DNA of 64,000 bases from Suilimivivens sp964393865 (GTDB lineage Bacteria > Bacillota > Clostridia > Lachnospirales > Lachnospiraceae): the NCBI GenBank assembly GCA_964393865.1, contig CAYMUW010000011.1, positions 10,946 through 74,945 of the forward strand, in the 5' to 3' direction. The first letter of the stretch is position 1. Each line of letters begins with the position of its first letter. Below the pieces are notes generated by a model. That model was not told where the DNA came from. It saw only the letters and a list, made by a program, of their open reading frames with translations, and made no database searches. This document shows positions 1-8,142 of this stretch, piece after piece. Made by a program: the position numbers and the translations under genes.

Positions 1-419
1 GCGCCAACGGCGGTCTGCATACCAACTATGAGGGTAAGGTGCAGGCGGCGCTAGATGCTCTTTGCGGTGAATATGATTTTGCTTATATTCATGTGGAAGC
101 GCCTGATGAGATGGGCCATCAGGGAAGTGTGGAGAGAAAGGTGCAGGCCATTGAGTATCTGGATAAACGGGTAATCGGACCGCTTACTGAGGCGCTTGAC
201 GGGAAGGGAATGGAATACAGGCTGCTTGTAATGCCGGATCATCCCACTCCCATACGGGTACGGACCCACACTTCGGACAGTGTACCGTATCTTTTATATG
301 ATAGTACGGCTCCAAAGGAAGAGAGCTGGAATTATAATGAAAGAGAAGCAGCCGCAAGCGGCAATTTTGTGGCCGTTGGGCATACAATAATGGATAGACT
401 TCTCGAAAAAAGGGATTAA
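1..419 (+). CDS. apgM: ApgM-type phosphoglycerate mutase / proposed homoserine kinase, 3' part
   Basis: C-terminal part of a cofactor-independent phosphoglycerate mutase of the archaeal (ApgM) type, alkaline-phosphatase superfamily. The frame is open from base 3, so the 5' end lies outside the window. Visible metal-site motifs are EAPDEMGHQG and, nearer the end, MPDHPTP. The family interconverts 3- and 2-phosphoglycerate, but a clade found beside aspartate-pathway genes has been proposed to be a homoserine kinase (TIGR02535). Here an aspartate kinase starts 15 bp downstream on the same strand, so the homoserine kinase role is a reasonable inference. The family call is firm; the substrate is not shown by the sequence. 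Confidence 0.88.
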   Translation, partial: ANGGLHTNYEGKVQAALDALCGEYDFAYIHVEAPDEMGHQGSVERKVQAIEYLDKRVIGPLTEALDGKGMEYRLLVMPDHPTPIRVRTHTSDSVPYLLYDSTAPKEESWNYNEREAAASGNFVAVGHTIMDRLLEKRD

Positions 420-434
420 GAGGAGATTGGAGTT

Positions 435-1754
435 ATGAAAAAAGTAGTAAAATTTGGTGGAAGCTCATTGGCAAGCGCAGAGCAGTTTAAGAAGGTGGCA
501 GACATCATTCATGCGGATAAGGAGAGAAGGTATGTGGTTCCTTCGGCACCGGGAAAGCGTTTCTCTGATGATATCAAGGTTACCGACATGCTTTATGGAT
601 GCTACCATTTAGCTGAAGAAGGGAAGAATTTTTCCAAGGAGCTTGCAGCCATTGAAGCCAGATATCAGGAGATTATAGACGGATTAAAGCTTTCCGTATC
701 CTTGAAGGATGAGTTTAAAGCGATTGAGAAGAACTTTAAGGAGAAAGCAGGGGAAAATTATGCTGCTTCCAGAGGAGAATATTTAAACGGTATTATCATG
801 GCGGCATATCTGGGATACGAGTTTGTGGATGCTGCACAGGTTATCCGTTTTGATGAAAACGGTGATTTTGATGCTGAGACAACCAACCGGATATTAAGCG
901 AAAGGCTGGCAGGACTTAAGCAGGCGGTTGTTCCCGGTTTTTACGGTGCCTGCGAGGATGGCAGAGTGAAGACCTTCTCAAGAGGCGGCTCTGATATTAC
1001 AGGTTCCATTGTGGCAAAAGCAGTGAAAGCCGATGTTTACGAGAATTGGACGGATGTATCCGGTATTATGATTGCAGACCCCAGAATTATTCAGGAGCCG
1101 GAGGGAATCGACACGGTTACCTACAGGGAGCTTCGTGAGCTTTCCTATATGGGCTTCAATGTACTTCATGAGGATGCAATTTTCCCGGTAAGGAGTCAGG
1201 GGATTCCCATTAATATTCGTAACACCAATAAGCCGGACGATGAAGGAACCTGGATTGTGGAAAGCACCTGCCAGAAACCGAAGTATGTAATCACAGGTAT
1301 TGCCGGAAAGAAGGGCTTTTGCTCCGTAAATATTGATAAGGCAATGATGAATTCAGAAATCGGATTTGGGAGAAAGGTTCTGCAGGCGTTTGAGGACAAC
1401 GGTATCTCTTTTGAGCATGTGCCCTCCGGTATTGACACCATGACGGTATTCGTTCATCAGGATGAATTTGAGGATAAGGAACAGAAGGTGGTTTCTGCCA
1501 TTCACAGACTGGCAGAGCCTGACAGCATCGATATTGAAGCAGACCTTGCGTTGGTAGCAGTGGTAGGACGCGGAATGAAATCAACGCGAGGAACCGCAGG
1601 GCGTATCTTTTCCGCCTTGGCTCATGCCAACGTAAATGTCAAGATGATTGACCAGGGTTCCAGCGAGTTGAATATCATTATCGGTGTTGCAAATGAAGAT
1701 TTTGAAGCGGCCATCAAGGCTATTTACGATATTTTTGTAGTGGCACAGCTGTAA
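435..1754 (+). CDS. Aspartate kinase
   Basis: Phosphorylates L-aspartate, the first step towards lysine, threonine and methionine. 439 aa. The N-terminus carries the amino-acid kinase signature KFGGSSLA (residues 5-12), the middle has FSRGGSDITGS, and about the last 130 residues look like a tandem ACT regulatory region (GRGMKSTRGTAGRIFSAL, then SSELNIIIGV). The length and layout fit the monofunctional clostridial class. The start follows AGGAG with good spacing. It probably shares an operon with the ApgM-like gene 15 bp upstream. I cannot tell which paralogue (lysC, dapG or thrD type) it is. The last 35 bases overlap a decayed permease fragment on the opposite strand. Confidence 0.95.
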   Translation: MKKVVKFGGSSLASAEQFKKVADIIHADKERRYVVPSAPGKRFSDDIKVTDMLYGCYHLAEEGKNFSKELAAIEARYQEIIDGLKLSVSLKDEFKAIEKNFKEKAGENYAASRGEYLNGIIMAAYLGYEFVDAAQVIRFDENGDFDAETTNRILSERLAGLKQAVVPGFYGACEDGRVKTFSRGGSDITGSIVAKAVKADVYENWTDVSGIMIADPRIIQEPEGIDTVTYRELRELSYMGFNVLHEDAIFPVRSQGIPINIRNTNKPDDEGTWIVESTCQKPKYVITGIAGKKGFCSVNIDKAMMNSEIGFGRKVLQAFEDNGISFEHVPSGIDTMTVFVHQDEFEDKEQKVVSAIHRLAEPDSIDIEADLALVAVVGRGMKSTRGTAGRIFSALAHANVNVKMIDQGSSELNIIIGVANEDFEAAIKAIYDIFVVAQL

Positions 1755-2094
1755 CGGTGCGTCCGGGCTTTTTCTTCCTGCTGACCAGCAGGAGAATCCC
1801 GGCAAGCGCTATCCGGAATAAATAGGATTGGATCATGGCTGCATAGCGGTAGCTTTCTCCGATCCATATGGTATAAAAACCTTTGTTGATATAGCTTGTG
1901 GGCAGGAGCTTTGACACGGCCTGCATGCCACAGGGCATATTTTCGTAGGTCATTCCCATCATCCCACTGAATATCATAAGTACAAAGTAAAGCATCATGG
2001 TCACCAGATAAACCAAGGTTATTTCTGTTGTGATGGCACGGATAATCACGAAGGTCATTAATAAATTTGGTATGAAGATTAACGAAAGACTGTC
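1720..2094 (-). pseudogene. Remnant of an ABC-2 type permease (C-terminal part)
   Basis: The minus-strand frame is open from a stop at 2095-2097 down to the stop at 1720. It encodes about 124 hydrophobic residues with the look of the last segments of an ABC-2/ABC-type export permease (LVYLVTMMLYFVLMIFSGMMG, then a loop, then a final membrane span and a KKK tail). No good start codon with a ribosome-binding site sits at the front, and the coding sense continues upstream of the first ATG (2058), so the 5' part and the partner ATPase are missing. It ends inside the aspartate kinase gene. Best read as the relic of a longer gene; a short functional protein is possible but unlikely. Confidence 0.55.
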
Positions 2095-2156
2095 CTAAGT
2101 CCTAATCAAAGAAACCATACCAATTAAGGCAGCGTCAGAACGCCCGGCGGTTTCCA

Positions 2157-3017
2157 TTATTCGTACGCCGCTACCATGGAACCGAAATCAACGGCATCAT
2201 CCCAGAGAAACTCCAGATACTGCTTGGCGGTATCCGTCCGGGTGGAGGTTACGGCAATGCCGAACACAGGCTGCAGCTGGCCATAGGCGCCGGTCTGCTC
2301 CTCAAAAGGGGAGGCATCCAGAAAGATTCCTACGGGCATGGGCTGTTCCATGTTTTCAGGCTGACGATGGGTTTCCGCTTCGGCCAGAATTTCGTCAAGG
2401 GTAAGAGCACCATTCTCCTCCGTGGATACCAAATCCGCATTTTCGTAATCAATGTCTTCCTTGGCCCTGAGAATTTCGGCATAATCCACATAGTAAAGCT
2501 GATCCTGATATTTCTGCAGTTCCGCATCGCTGTAGATGGTTCGAAGATCCGCAAACAATTCATTGTTGGCATAGGTGTTAAACACCTGGGAATCAAATAC
2601 CACGGCATCTAAGTCTCCGGTCTGACACAAAGCAATAATTTTTTGAGCGGTTGCCATGTCATATTGTGTCATGGAGGAATAGGACAGGGTAGACTGGGTA
2701 TCAATAAAGCATTCATATTCTTCAAGATCAAGAGAGGCATATTCCCCGAAGGAGGCTTGCATCTGGTCACCGTCAAGATTGATGGAATTAAGCATAATGC
2801 CGTAAAAAGCATAATCCTTGGCAGAAAGAATATTGTGAAGGATAGACACAACAAAGAAGATAATAAAAGCGGCTGCAAGCGTATGATACTTATAATAGCA
2901 CCAAAAATACTGCAGCTTTCCCTTTGCTGACATGTCCTTTGTTTTTAATTGCTGTTCTCTGATTTCATCCCGTACGCCTCTATAGGGTCTGGCCTCTTTG
3001 TCTGTTTTGCGCATCAT
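2157..3017 (-). CDS. Hypothetical membrane-anchored protein
   Basis: Function not recognised. The preferred start is the ATG pair at 3017/3014 behind GGGAG, giving about 286 aa; an upstream ATG at 3095 lacks a site. The N-terminus is charged and cytoplasmic-looking (RKTDKEARPYRGVRDE), followed by one membrane span (AAAFIIFFVVSILHNIL, about residues 50-70) and a roughly 200-residue acidic outer domain rich in Tyr, Asp and Glu. The outer part has a faint resemblance to solute-binding folds (DLDAVVFDSQVFNTYANN; PVGIFLDASPF), but this is weak. The neighbouring minus-strand gene is a decayed ABC-2 permease, so it may be a survivor of an export or sensing operon. Confidence 0.7.
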   Translation of the reverse strand: MMRKTDKEARPYRGVRDEIREQQLKTKDMSAKGKLQYFWCYYKYHTLAAAFIIFFVVSILHNILSAKDYAFYGIMLNSINLDGDQMQASFGEYASLDLEEYECFIDTQSTLSYSSMTQYDMATAQKIIALCQTGDLDAVVFDSQVFNTYANNELFADLRTIYSDAELQKYQDQLYYVDYAEILRAKEDIDYENADLVSTEENGALTLDEILAEAETHRQPENMEQPMPVGIFLDASPFEEQTGAYGQLQPVFGIAVTSTRTDTAKQYLEFLWDDAVDFGSMVAAYE

Positions 3018-3207
3018 AAATTTTTCTCCCGTGATTTGCTGTGACAGGTGTGCATTCACAATTTTCATCATACCGATTTTAAAAAAAGCTGTCAATGAAT
3101 GGAACAGGATTATCTGTTAAAAAACAATAAACATTTGATAAAATTACCGGAAAAGGTTCAGTCAAAACAGCAGTCAAAATAGGTGTATGGAAGACCTGTT
3201 ATCGCAC

Positions 3208-3236
3208 TTGAAAGTTTTAGTAAAATATACTATGAT
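3208..3236 (+). promoter_or_regulatory. Sigma-A-type promoter for the DUF6106-like gene
   Basis: TTGAAA (3208-3213), a 17-base spacer, then TATGAT (3231-3236), about 30 bases before the start codon at 3267, which has GGAGG in front. Each box differs from consensus at one base. It may also drive guaB, which follows 36 bp after the first gene. Confidence 0.65.
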
Positions 3237-3266
3237 ATAGGATATATATCTTGATGGAGGTTTAAT

Positions 3267-3761
3267 ATGAACGAAACATATGTGGAATGGCTTGTTAAAA
3301 AGAAAACACCCGCTTACATGATGCTTCTGCGCATCCTTTCTATTATGTTGGCGGTATGCTTTGTGCTTCTTGGCTTCTTTTCTATCCCGGCAATGATCAT
3401 CGGCGTTATCCTGGCTGTAGCGGCTTATTTTGTATATCTGAATTCCGATTTGGAATATGAATATCTTTACGTGGATAAAGAACTTACGGTGGACAAGGTT
3501 ATGGCAAAAACCAGACGTAAAAGGGTAGCAGTATATGATATTGGCAAGATAGAGATTCTGGCGCCGGTTAAATCCTGGCATCTGGATAACTATAAGAACA
3601 GAACGGACAAGACGGTAGATTACAGCTCAGGCGAAGAAAAACAGCCTGATACCCGGTATGTTTTTTTCTATGACGGGAGACAGAGAGTAGTTTTTGAGCC
3701 TAACGAGGAGATGATCAAGGCGATCACGATGGTGGCTCCCAGAAAGGTTTTCAAGGATTAA
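3267..3761 (+). CDS. DUF6106-like membrane protein
   Basis: 164 aa, unknown function. Two closely spaced membrane spans lie in the first third (LRILSIMLAVCFVLLGFF and MIIGVILAVAAYFVYL), followed by a soluble domain with beta-strand character resembling a PH-like or YcxB-like module (LEYEYLYVDKELTVDKVM, then RRKRVAVYDIGKIEIL). The layout matches a small family common in Lachnospiraceae (DUF6106, from memory). It has its own promoter and a GGAGG site, and sits 36 bp upstream of guaB, so cotranscription is likely. No catalytic motif is visible. Confidence 0.75.
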   Translation: MNETYVEWLVKKKTPAYMMLLRILSIMLAVCFVLLGFFSIPAMIIGVILAVAAYFVYLNSDLEYEYLYVDKELTVDKVMAKTRRKRVAVYDIGKIEILAPVKSWHLDNYKNRTDKTVDYSSGEEKQPDTRYVFFYDGRQRVVFEPNEEMIKAITMVAPRKVFKD

Positions 3762-3797
3762 TATATATCAATCAAACAAATAACAGGAGGAAAGAAA

Positions 3798-5252
3798 ATG
3801 GGTCAAATAATTGGTGAAGGAATTACCTTTGATGATGTGCTGCTTGTGCCTTCCTACTCAAAGATCGTTCCGAATGAAGTGAATTTAACAACACTGCTGA
3901 CCAAAAAGATTAAGCTTAATATTCCCATGATGAGTGCGGGAATGGATACCGTTACGGAGCACAGGATGGCCATTGCTATGGCAAGACAGGGCGGTATCGG
4001 AGTTATTCACAAAAATATGTCTATTGAAGCTCAGGCAGAAGAGGTAGACAAGGTTAAAAGATCCGAAAACGGTGTTATTACAGATCCTTTTTCACTTACT
4101 CCGGAGCACACGCTGGCAGACGCAGATGCTTTAATGGGTAAGTTCCGCATTTCAGGTGTGCCGATTACGGAGGGAAGAAAGCTGGTAGGTATTATTACAA
4201 ACCGCGACCTGAAATTTGAAACCGATTTTTCCAAGAAAATCAAAGAATCCATGACGTCCGAAGGACTGATTACGGCAAAGGAAGGAATTACGCTTGAGGA
4301 AGCAAAGCAGATTCTTGCTAAGGCAAGAAAAGAAAAGCTTCCTATCGTGGATGACAATTACAATCTGGTGGGCTTGATTACGATCAAGGACATTGAGAAG
4401 ACCATCAAGTATCCTCTTTCCGCTAAGGATGAGCAGGGCAGACTTTTGTGCGGCGCCGGCGTGGGTATCACGGCAAATGTGCTTGACAGAGTCGGAGCGC
4501 TGGTGGATGCCAAGGTGGATGTGGTGGTATTGGACAGCGCACATGGACATTCCGAAAATGTACTTCGCTGTCTTTCCATGATTAAGGACAAGTACCCTGA
4601 CCTTCAGGTGGTTGCAGGAAATGTGGCAACCGGTGAGGGGACAAGAGATTTGATAAAAGCAGGCGCAGATGCGGTTAAGGTCGGTATCGGTCCCGGTTCT
4701 ATCTGTACCACCCGTGTGGTTGCAGGTATTGGTGTTCCGCAGATTTCCGCAATTATGGATGCGTATTCGGTGGCAAAGGAATTTGATATTCCTATTATTG
4801 CGGACGGAGGCATCAAGTACTCAGGCGATATGACGAAGGCAATTGCGGCAGGCGCAAATGTGTGTATGATGGGAAGCATCTTTGCGGGATGTGATGAAAG
4901 CCCCGGAACCTTTGAGCTGTATCAGGGACGTAAGTACAAGGTATACAGAGGAATGGGTTCCATTGCAGCCATGGAAAACGGAAGCAAGGACCGTTATTTC
5001 CAGGAAAACGCAAAGAAACTGGTTCCGGAAGGCGTAGAGGGACGTGTGGCTTACAAGGGAACGGTTGAGGATACGGTCTTCCAGCTTATGGGCGGTATCC
5101 GTTCTGGAATGGGCTATTGCGGAACCGGTTCAATCGAGGAGTTGAAGGAAAAGGGCAGATTTATGAAGATTTCTGCTGCAGCCCTTAAGGAAAGTCATCC
5201 GCATGACATTCACATTACGAAGGAAGCGCCCAATTACAGTGTAGATGAATAG
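3798..5252 (+). CDS. guaB: IMP dehydrogenase
   Basis: Oxidises IMP to XMP with NAD+, the committed step of GMP synthesis, in the cytoplasm. 484 aa, the usual bacterial length. The TIM barrel begins at once (GITFDDVLLVPSYS), is interrupted by a pair of CBS domains at about residues 90-205 (SLTPEHTLADAD; VGLITIKDIEK), and resumes with the catalytic loop GPGSICTTRVVAG around residue 300, which contains the nucleophilic cysteine. The phosphate-binding GGIKYSGD and the flap region with RGMGS are present. The start follows AGGAGG. No defect seen. Confidence 0.97.
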   Translation: MGQIIGEGITFDDVLLVPSYSKIVPNEVNLTTLLTKKIKLNIPMMSAGMDTVTEHRMAIAMARQGGIGVIHKNMSIEAQAEEVDKVKRSENGVITDPFSLTPEHTLADADALMGKFRISGVPITEGRKLVGIITNRDLKFETDFSKKIKESMTSEGLITAKEGITLEEAKQILAKARKEKLPIVDDNYNLVGLITIKDIEKTIKYPLSAKDEQGRLLCGAGVGITANVLDRVGALVDAKVDVVVLDSAHGHSENVLRCLSMIKDKYPDLQVVAGNVATGEGTRDLIKAGADAVKVGIGPGSICTTRVVAGIGVPQISAIMDAYSVAKEFDIPIIADGGIKYSGDMTKAIAAGANVCMMGSIFAGCDESPGTFELYQGRKYKVYRGMGSIAAMENGSKDRYFQENAKKLVPEGVEGRVAYKGTVEDTVFQLMGGIRSGMGYCGTGSIEELKEKGRFMKISAAALKESHPHDIHITKEAPNYSVDE

Positions 5253-5335
5253 GTGATATGATAAAAGCGTTTTCGGAAGAGGAAATGCCCGGGAGAGATA
5301 AATAAGGATATGAGGTAGAGAAGGAGTATAGCTAA

Positions 5336-8017
5336 GTGGGCAATTTGAAAAATACTGTATTTTTCAATGATGAGGTGTCACTTATTCAGAGTCTTATTGA
5401 AGGAACGGAACTGGAAAAGTGGCAGAAGCATTTTTGTGATGTAGCCAACGTATTTGTGTGCTGTGTAGATGGAAGGGGGCTTCCGCTAACGGAACTTGGC
5501 GGAAATGCAAGCGACATAAATCGGCTCAAAAGTGTCATTGACAACGAACAATTTCAAAGCATGTTATCGCGTGTATCGAAAAGCACACTGGAGGATCGGG
5601 CAATTGAGACCACGGCTTATCCCAATCTGCGTTTGGCGGTTATATCCGCCAAGGCAGAGGGAAAGCCTGTAATCAATTGGCTTGTTTGCGGTGTGCTTTC
5701 TGATGTATCGGATGCAGAGGAATATGAAAAGGCGCCGCTTCAGGGATTTGAAAGCACCTTGACGGAGAAGCAGTTTGGAAGGGTGGTAGATGCGCTGTAT
5801 GATGTTACCAATACCATGATCAGCTACAGACTGTCCCTTGTAAATGCTGAGGCGGAAAGCCGGAGAAGCCGTTACTCAGAGCAGGAGATGGGTGAGAACT
5901 TAAAGCGTGCGGAGGCCCTTACCGAGGTGGTGCAGCTTCTGGAAAATGAAGAGGCTATTGAGGCGGTTATGAACAAGCTTCTGAATGTGGTAGGGAATTT
6001 CCTGTCCATAAGTGAAGGGGCTGTTTATCGGCCCGGCAAGGACGGAAAGTCTCTGGACACGATCACCCGCTGGTGCAAAGCGGGAATAACATGGGGAAAC
6101 GAGAAGAATACCGGTTGTGAATATCCATCCTTCTTTAAAGCGGAAAAAACACTGGTTCTGTCCAGAAACTCCATGATGGGCGCCTCAGAGCGCGAAGAAA
6201 TGGAGCAATACGGACTGAAGGCAGTGATTATCGTGCCGGTCATGATTAATGACGCAGTCGGCATGTATGTATATTTTGGTGAAAAGTCCAGGGATCGCAT
6301 TTGGAAGCTGGAGGAAATTAGGTTCCTGAATGATTCTGTCAAAATTCTTCAAAGTATTCTGACCAGAAGGATACAGAAAAATTCTCTGGCAGGCTCTTAT
6401 GCCTCTCTGGAAACTATTTTGGATAATGTGGGAAACGCTGTTTATGTGAGAAGTCTTGCCACGGGAGAAACCTTGTTTGTCAACCGTAATATGCGTCATA
6501 CCTTTGAAAAGGAGCTGAAGGACGGAAGCCTCAATGAGCTTTTGGATCAGGGCATTAAAAAGGGAGGCAGCGTCAGTGAAATCTTCCACGCAGGCAAAGA
6601 ACGCTGGTATGATATGTACTATACCCAGATTAAGTGGGTGGACGGCAATCCGGTGCTTTTGTGCGCACTTTATGATATTACCGAAAAGAAAATATACCAG
6701 AAAAAGATTGAGCAGCAGGCTTATACGGATTTCCTGACAGGGCTGTACAATCGTATGTGCTGCGAGAGGGATCTTGCCAAATATGTGGATGAGGCAGACA
6801 AACAGCAACTGACGGGAGCGCTTCTTTATCTGGATCTGGATGACTTTAAGCATATTAATGACGGATTGGGACATCAGTATGGAGATGTGCTTTTGAAAGC
6901 AATTTCTCACAGTCTCCAGAGAGTGGAAGGGATTGAAAATACCTGTTACCGCATGGGCGGTGATGAGTTTGTCATTATTATTCCGCCTTCCGAGTACGGA
7001 AAGTTTGACAGCATTATTTCCTCCATTAAGGCAATCTTTGACAGACCGTGGTTTTTAAAGAATGCCGATTATTATTGTACGATGAGTATGGGCATTGTGG
7101 AATATCCCGGAGAGGGAAACGTGGTTCACGAGCTGATTAGGAAGGCCGATATAGCGATGTATGAGGCCAAAAAGCACGGGAAAAACCGGGTGGCCGAGTA
7201 CTCAGACAACATGGATACGAAATCGGGCAAGCGTCTTGATATGGAAAAGAATATGCGTGACGCTACCGCAGGAGGCTATAAGGAGTTTGAGGTTTATTAT
7301 CAGCCTATTATTGATGTACAAAAGAAGGAGTTGCCCTGCACGGGAGCGGAGGCGCTTATTCGTTGGAACAGTGCGGAGCTTGGCTTTATTCCGCCCTCTG
7401 AATTTATTCCGCTTGCGGAATATCTGGGGCTGATTAATCCCATTGGCAATTATGTGCTTCAGGAAGCCTGCAAGAGTTGTAAGAAATGGAACGAAAACGG
7501 ACATCCGTATTACAAGGTGAATGTAAATCTTTCCGTTGTACAGCTTCTGCAGACGGATATTGTGGAAATTATCGCGCATGCTGTAGAGGAGACGGGTATT
7601 TCCCCTCAGAATTTGACGCTGGAGGTAACAGAGAGTCTTGCCATCAATGATATGGAAAGGATGAAGGAAATCCTTGCAAACATTAAAAAGCTGGGTGTGA
7701 GAATTGCACTGGATGATTTCGGAACAGGTTATTCTTCTTTAAATCATATTCGGGAAATCCCGCTTGACGTGATTAAGGTGGATCAGAGCTTTATCAGGGA
7801 TCTGGAAAGAGATGCCTATGCCAAATCCTTTATCAAAATGGTAGGCGAGCTGGCAGACACAATCAATGTGAATGTGTGCGTGGAGGGTGTGGAAACCAGA
7901 AATCAGTACGAGATTCTTTCCAAAATGCGCGTAAGACTGGTGCAGGGATATTATTTTGACCGTCCTATGCCTAAGGATGCCTTTGAAAAGAAGTATGTGC
8001 CTGAGCTTCAAAAGTAA
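5336..8017 (+). CDS. GGDEF-EAL protein with sensory N-terminus (cyclic-di-GMP turnover)
   Basis: 893 aa, soluble. GTG start behind AAGGAG. Order: an N-terminal sensory region (about 1-150) that may be a PocR-like ligand-binding module, a GAF-like region (about 190-340), a PAS-like region (about 350-450), a GGDEF domain and an EAL domain. The cyclase signature is intact (RMGGDEFVII, near residue 541), as is the phosphodiesterase signature (AEALIRWN near 672, DDFGTGYSSL further on), so both synthesis and breakdown of cyclic-di-GMP are possible on paper. No membrane spans, so the sensed signal is probably cytoplasmic. It follows guaB by 83 bp. The identity of the N-terminal module is the least certain part. 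Confidence 0.93.
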   Translation: MGNLKNTVFFNDEVSLIQSLIEGTELEKWQKHFCDVANVFVCCVDGRGLPLTELGGNASDINRLKSVIDNEQFQSMLSRVSKSTLEDRAIETTAYPNLRLAVISAKAEGKPVINWLVCGVLSDVSDAEEYEKAPLQGFESTLTEKQFGRVVDALYDVTNTMISYRLSLVNAEAESRRSRYSEQEMGENLKRAEALTEVVQLLENEEAIEAVMNKLLNVVGNFLSISEGAVYRPGKDGKSLDTITRWCKAGITWGNEKNTGCEYPSFFKAEKTLVLSRNSMMGASEREEMEQYGLKAVIIVPVMINDAVGMYVYFGEKSRDRIWKLEEIRFLNDSVKILQSILTRRIQKNSLAGSYASLETILDNVGNAVYVRSLATGETLFVNRNMRHTFEKELKDGSLNELLDQGIKKGGSVSEIFHAGKERWYDMYYTQIKWVDGNPVLLCALYDITEKKIYQKKIEQQAYTDFLTGLYNRMCCERDLAKYVDEADKQQLTGALLYLDLDDFKHINDGLGHQYGDVLLKAISHSLQRVEGIENTCYRMGGDEFVIIIPPSEYGKFDSIISSIKAIFDRPWFLKNADYYCTMSMGIVEYPGEGNVVHELIRKADIAMYEAKKHGKNRVAEYSDNMDTKSGKRLDMEKNMRDATAGGYKEFEVYYQPIIDVQKKELPCTGAEALIRWNSAELGFIPPSEFIPLAEYLGLINPIGNYVLQEACKSCKKWNENGHPYYKVNVNLSVVQLLQTDIVEIIAHAVEETGISPQNLTLEVTESLAINDMERMKEILANIKKLGVRIALDDFGTGYSSLNHIREIPLDVIKVDQSFIRDLERDAYAKSFIKMVGELADTINVNVCVEGVETRNQYEILSKMRVRLVQGYYFDRPMPKDAFEKKYVPELQK

Positions 8018-8114
8018 AAAGATATTTACAGGTGAAACTTCACTTTATTAATTTATTTTAGTGTGCTAAGATAACTAATGATGCTAAGAAAAGAAACTGA
8101 TGCAGGAGGTTAAT

Positions 8115-8131
8115 TCAGACCTGAAGGGTCT
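8115..8131 (+). promoter_or_regulatory. Hairpin between the ribosome-binding site and the glnS start
   Basis: CAGACC (8115-8120), a 5-base loop and GGTCTG (8126-8131) form a perfect 6-bp stem. It lies between AGGAGG (8104-8109) and the glnS ATG at 8143. The linear gap of 33 bases is too long for normal initiation; folding the hairpin cuts it to about 16. Confidence 0.45.
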
Positions 8132-8142
8132 GGAATATTGAA

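Noticed and set aside
6185..6910. A 241-aa minus-strand open frame
   Set aside because: Antisense shadow of the GGDEF-EAL gene, with no domain sense.
8018..8142. Possible T-box leader of glnS
   Set aside because: The 125-bp leader lacks the T-box sequence and the specifier-loop stem; only a short hairpin is present.
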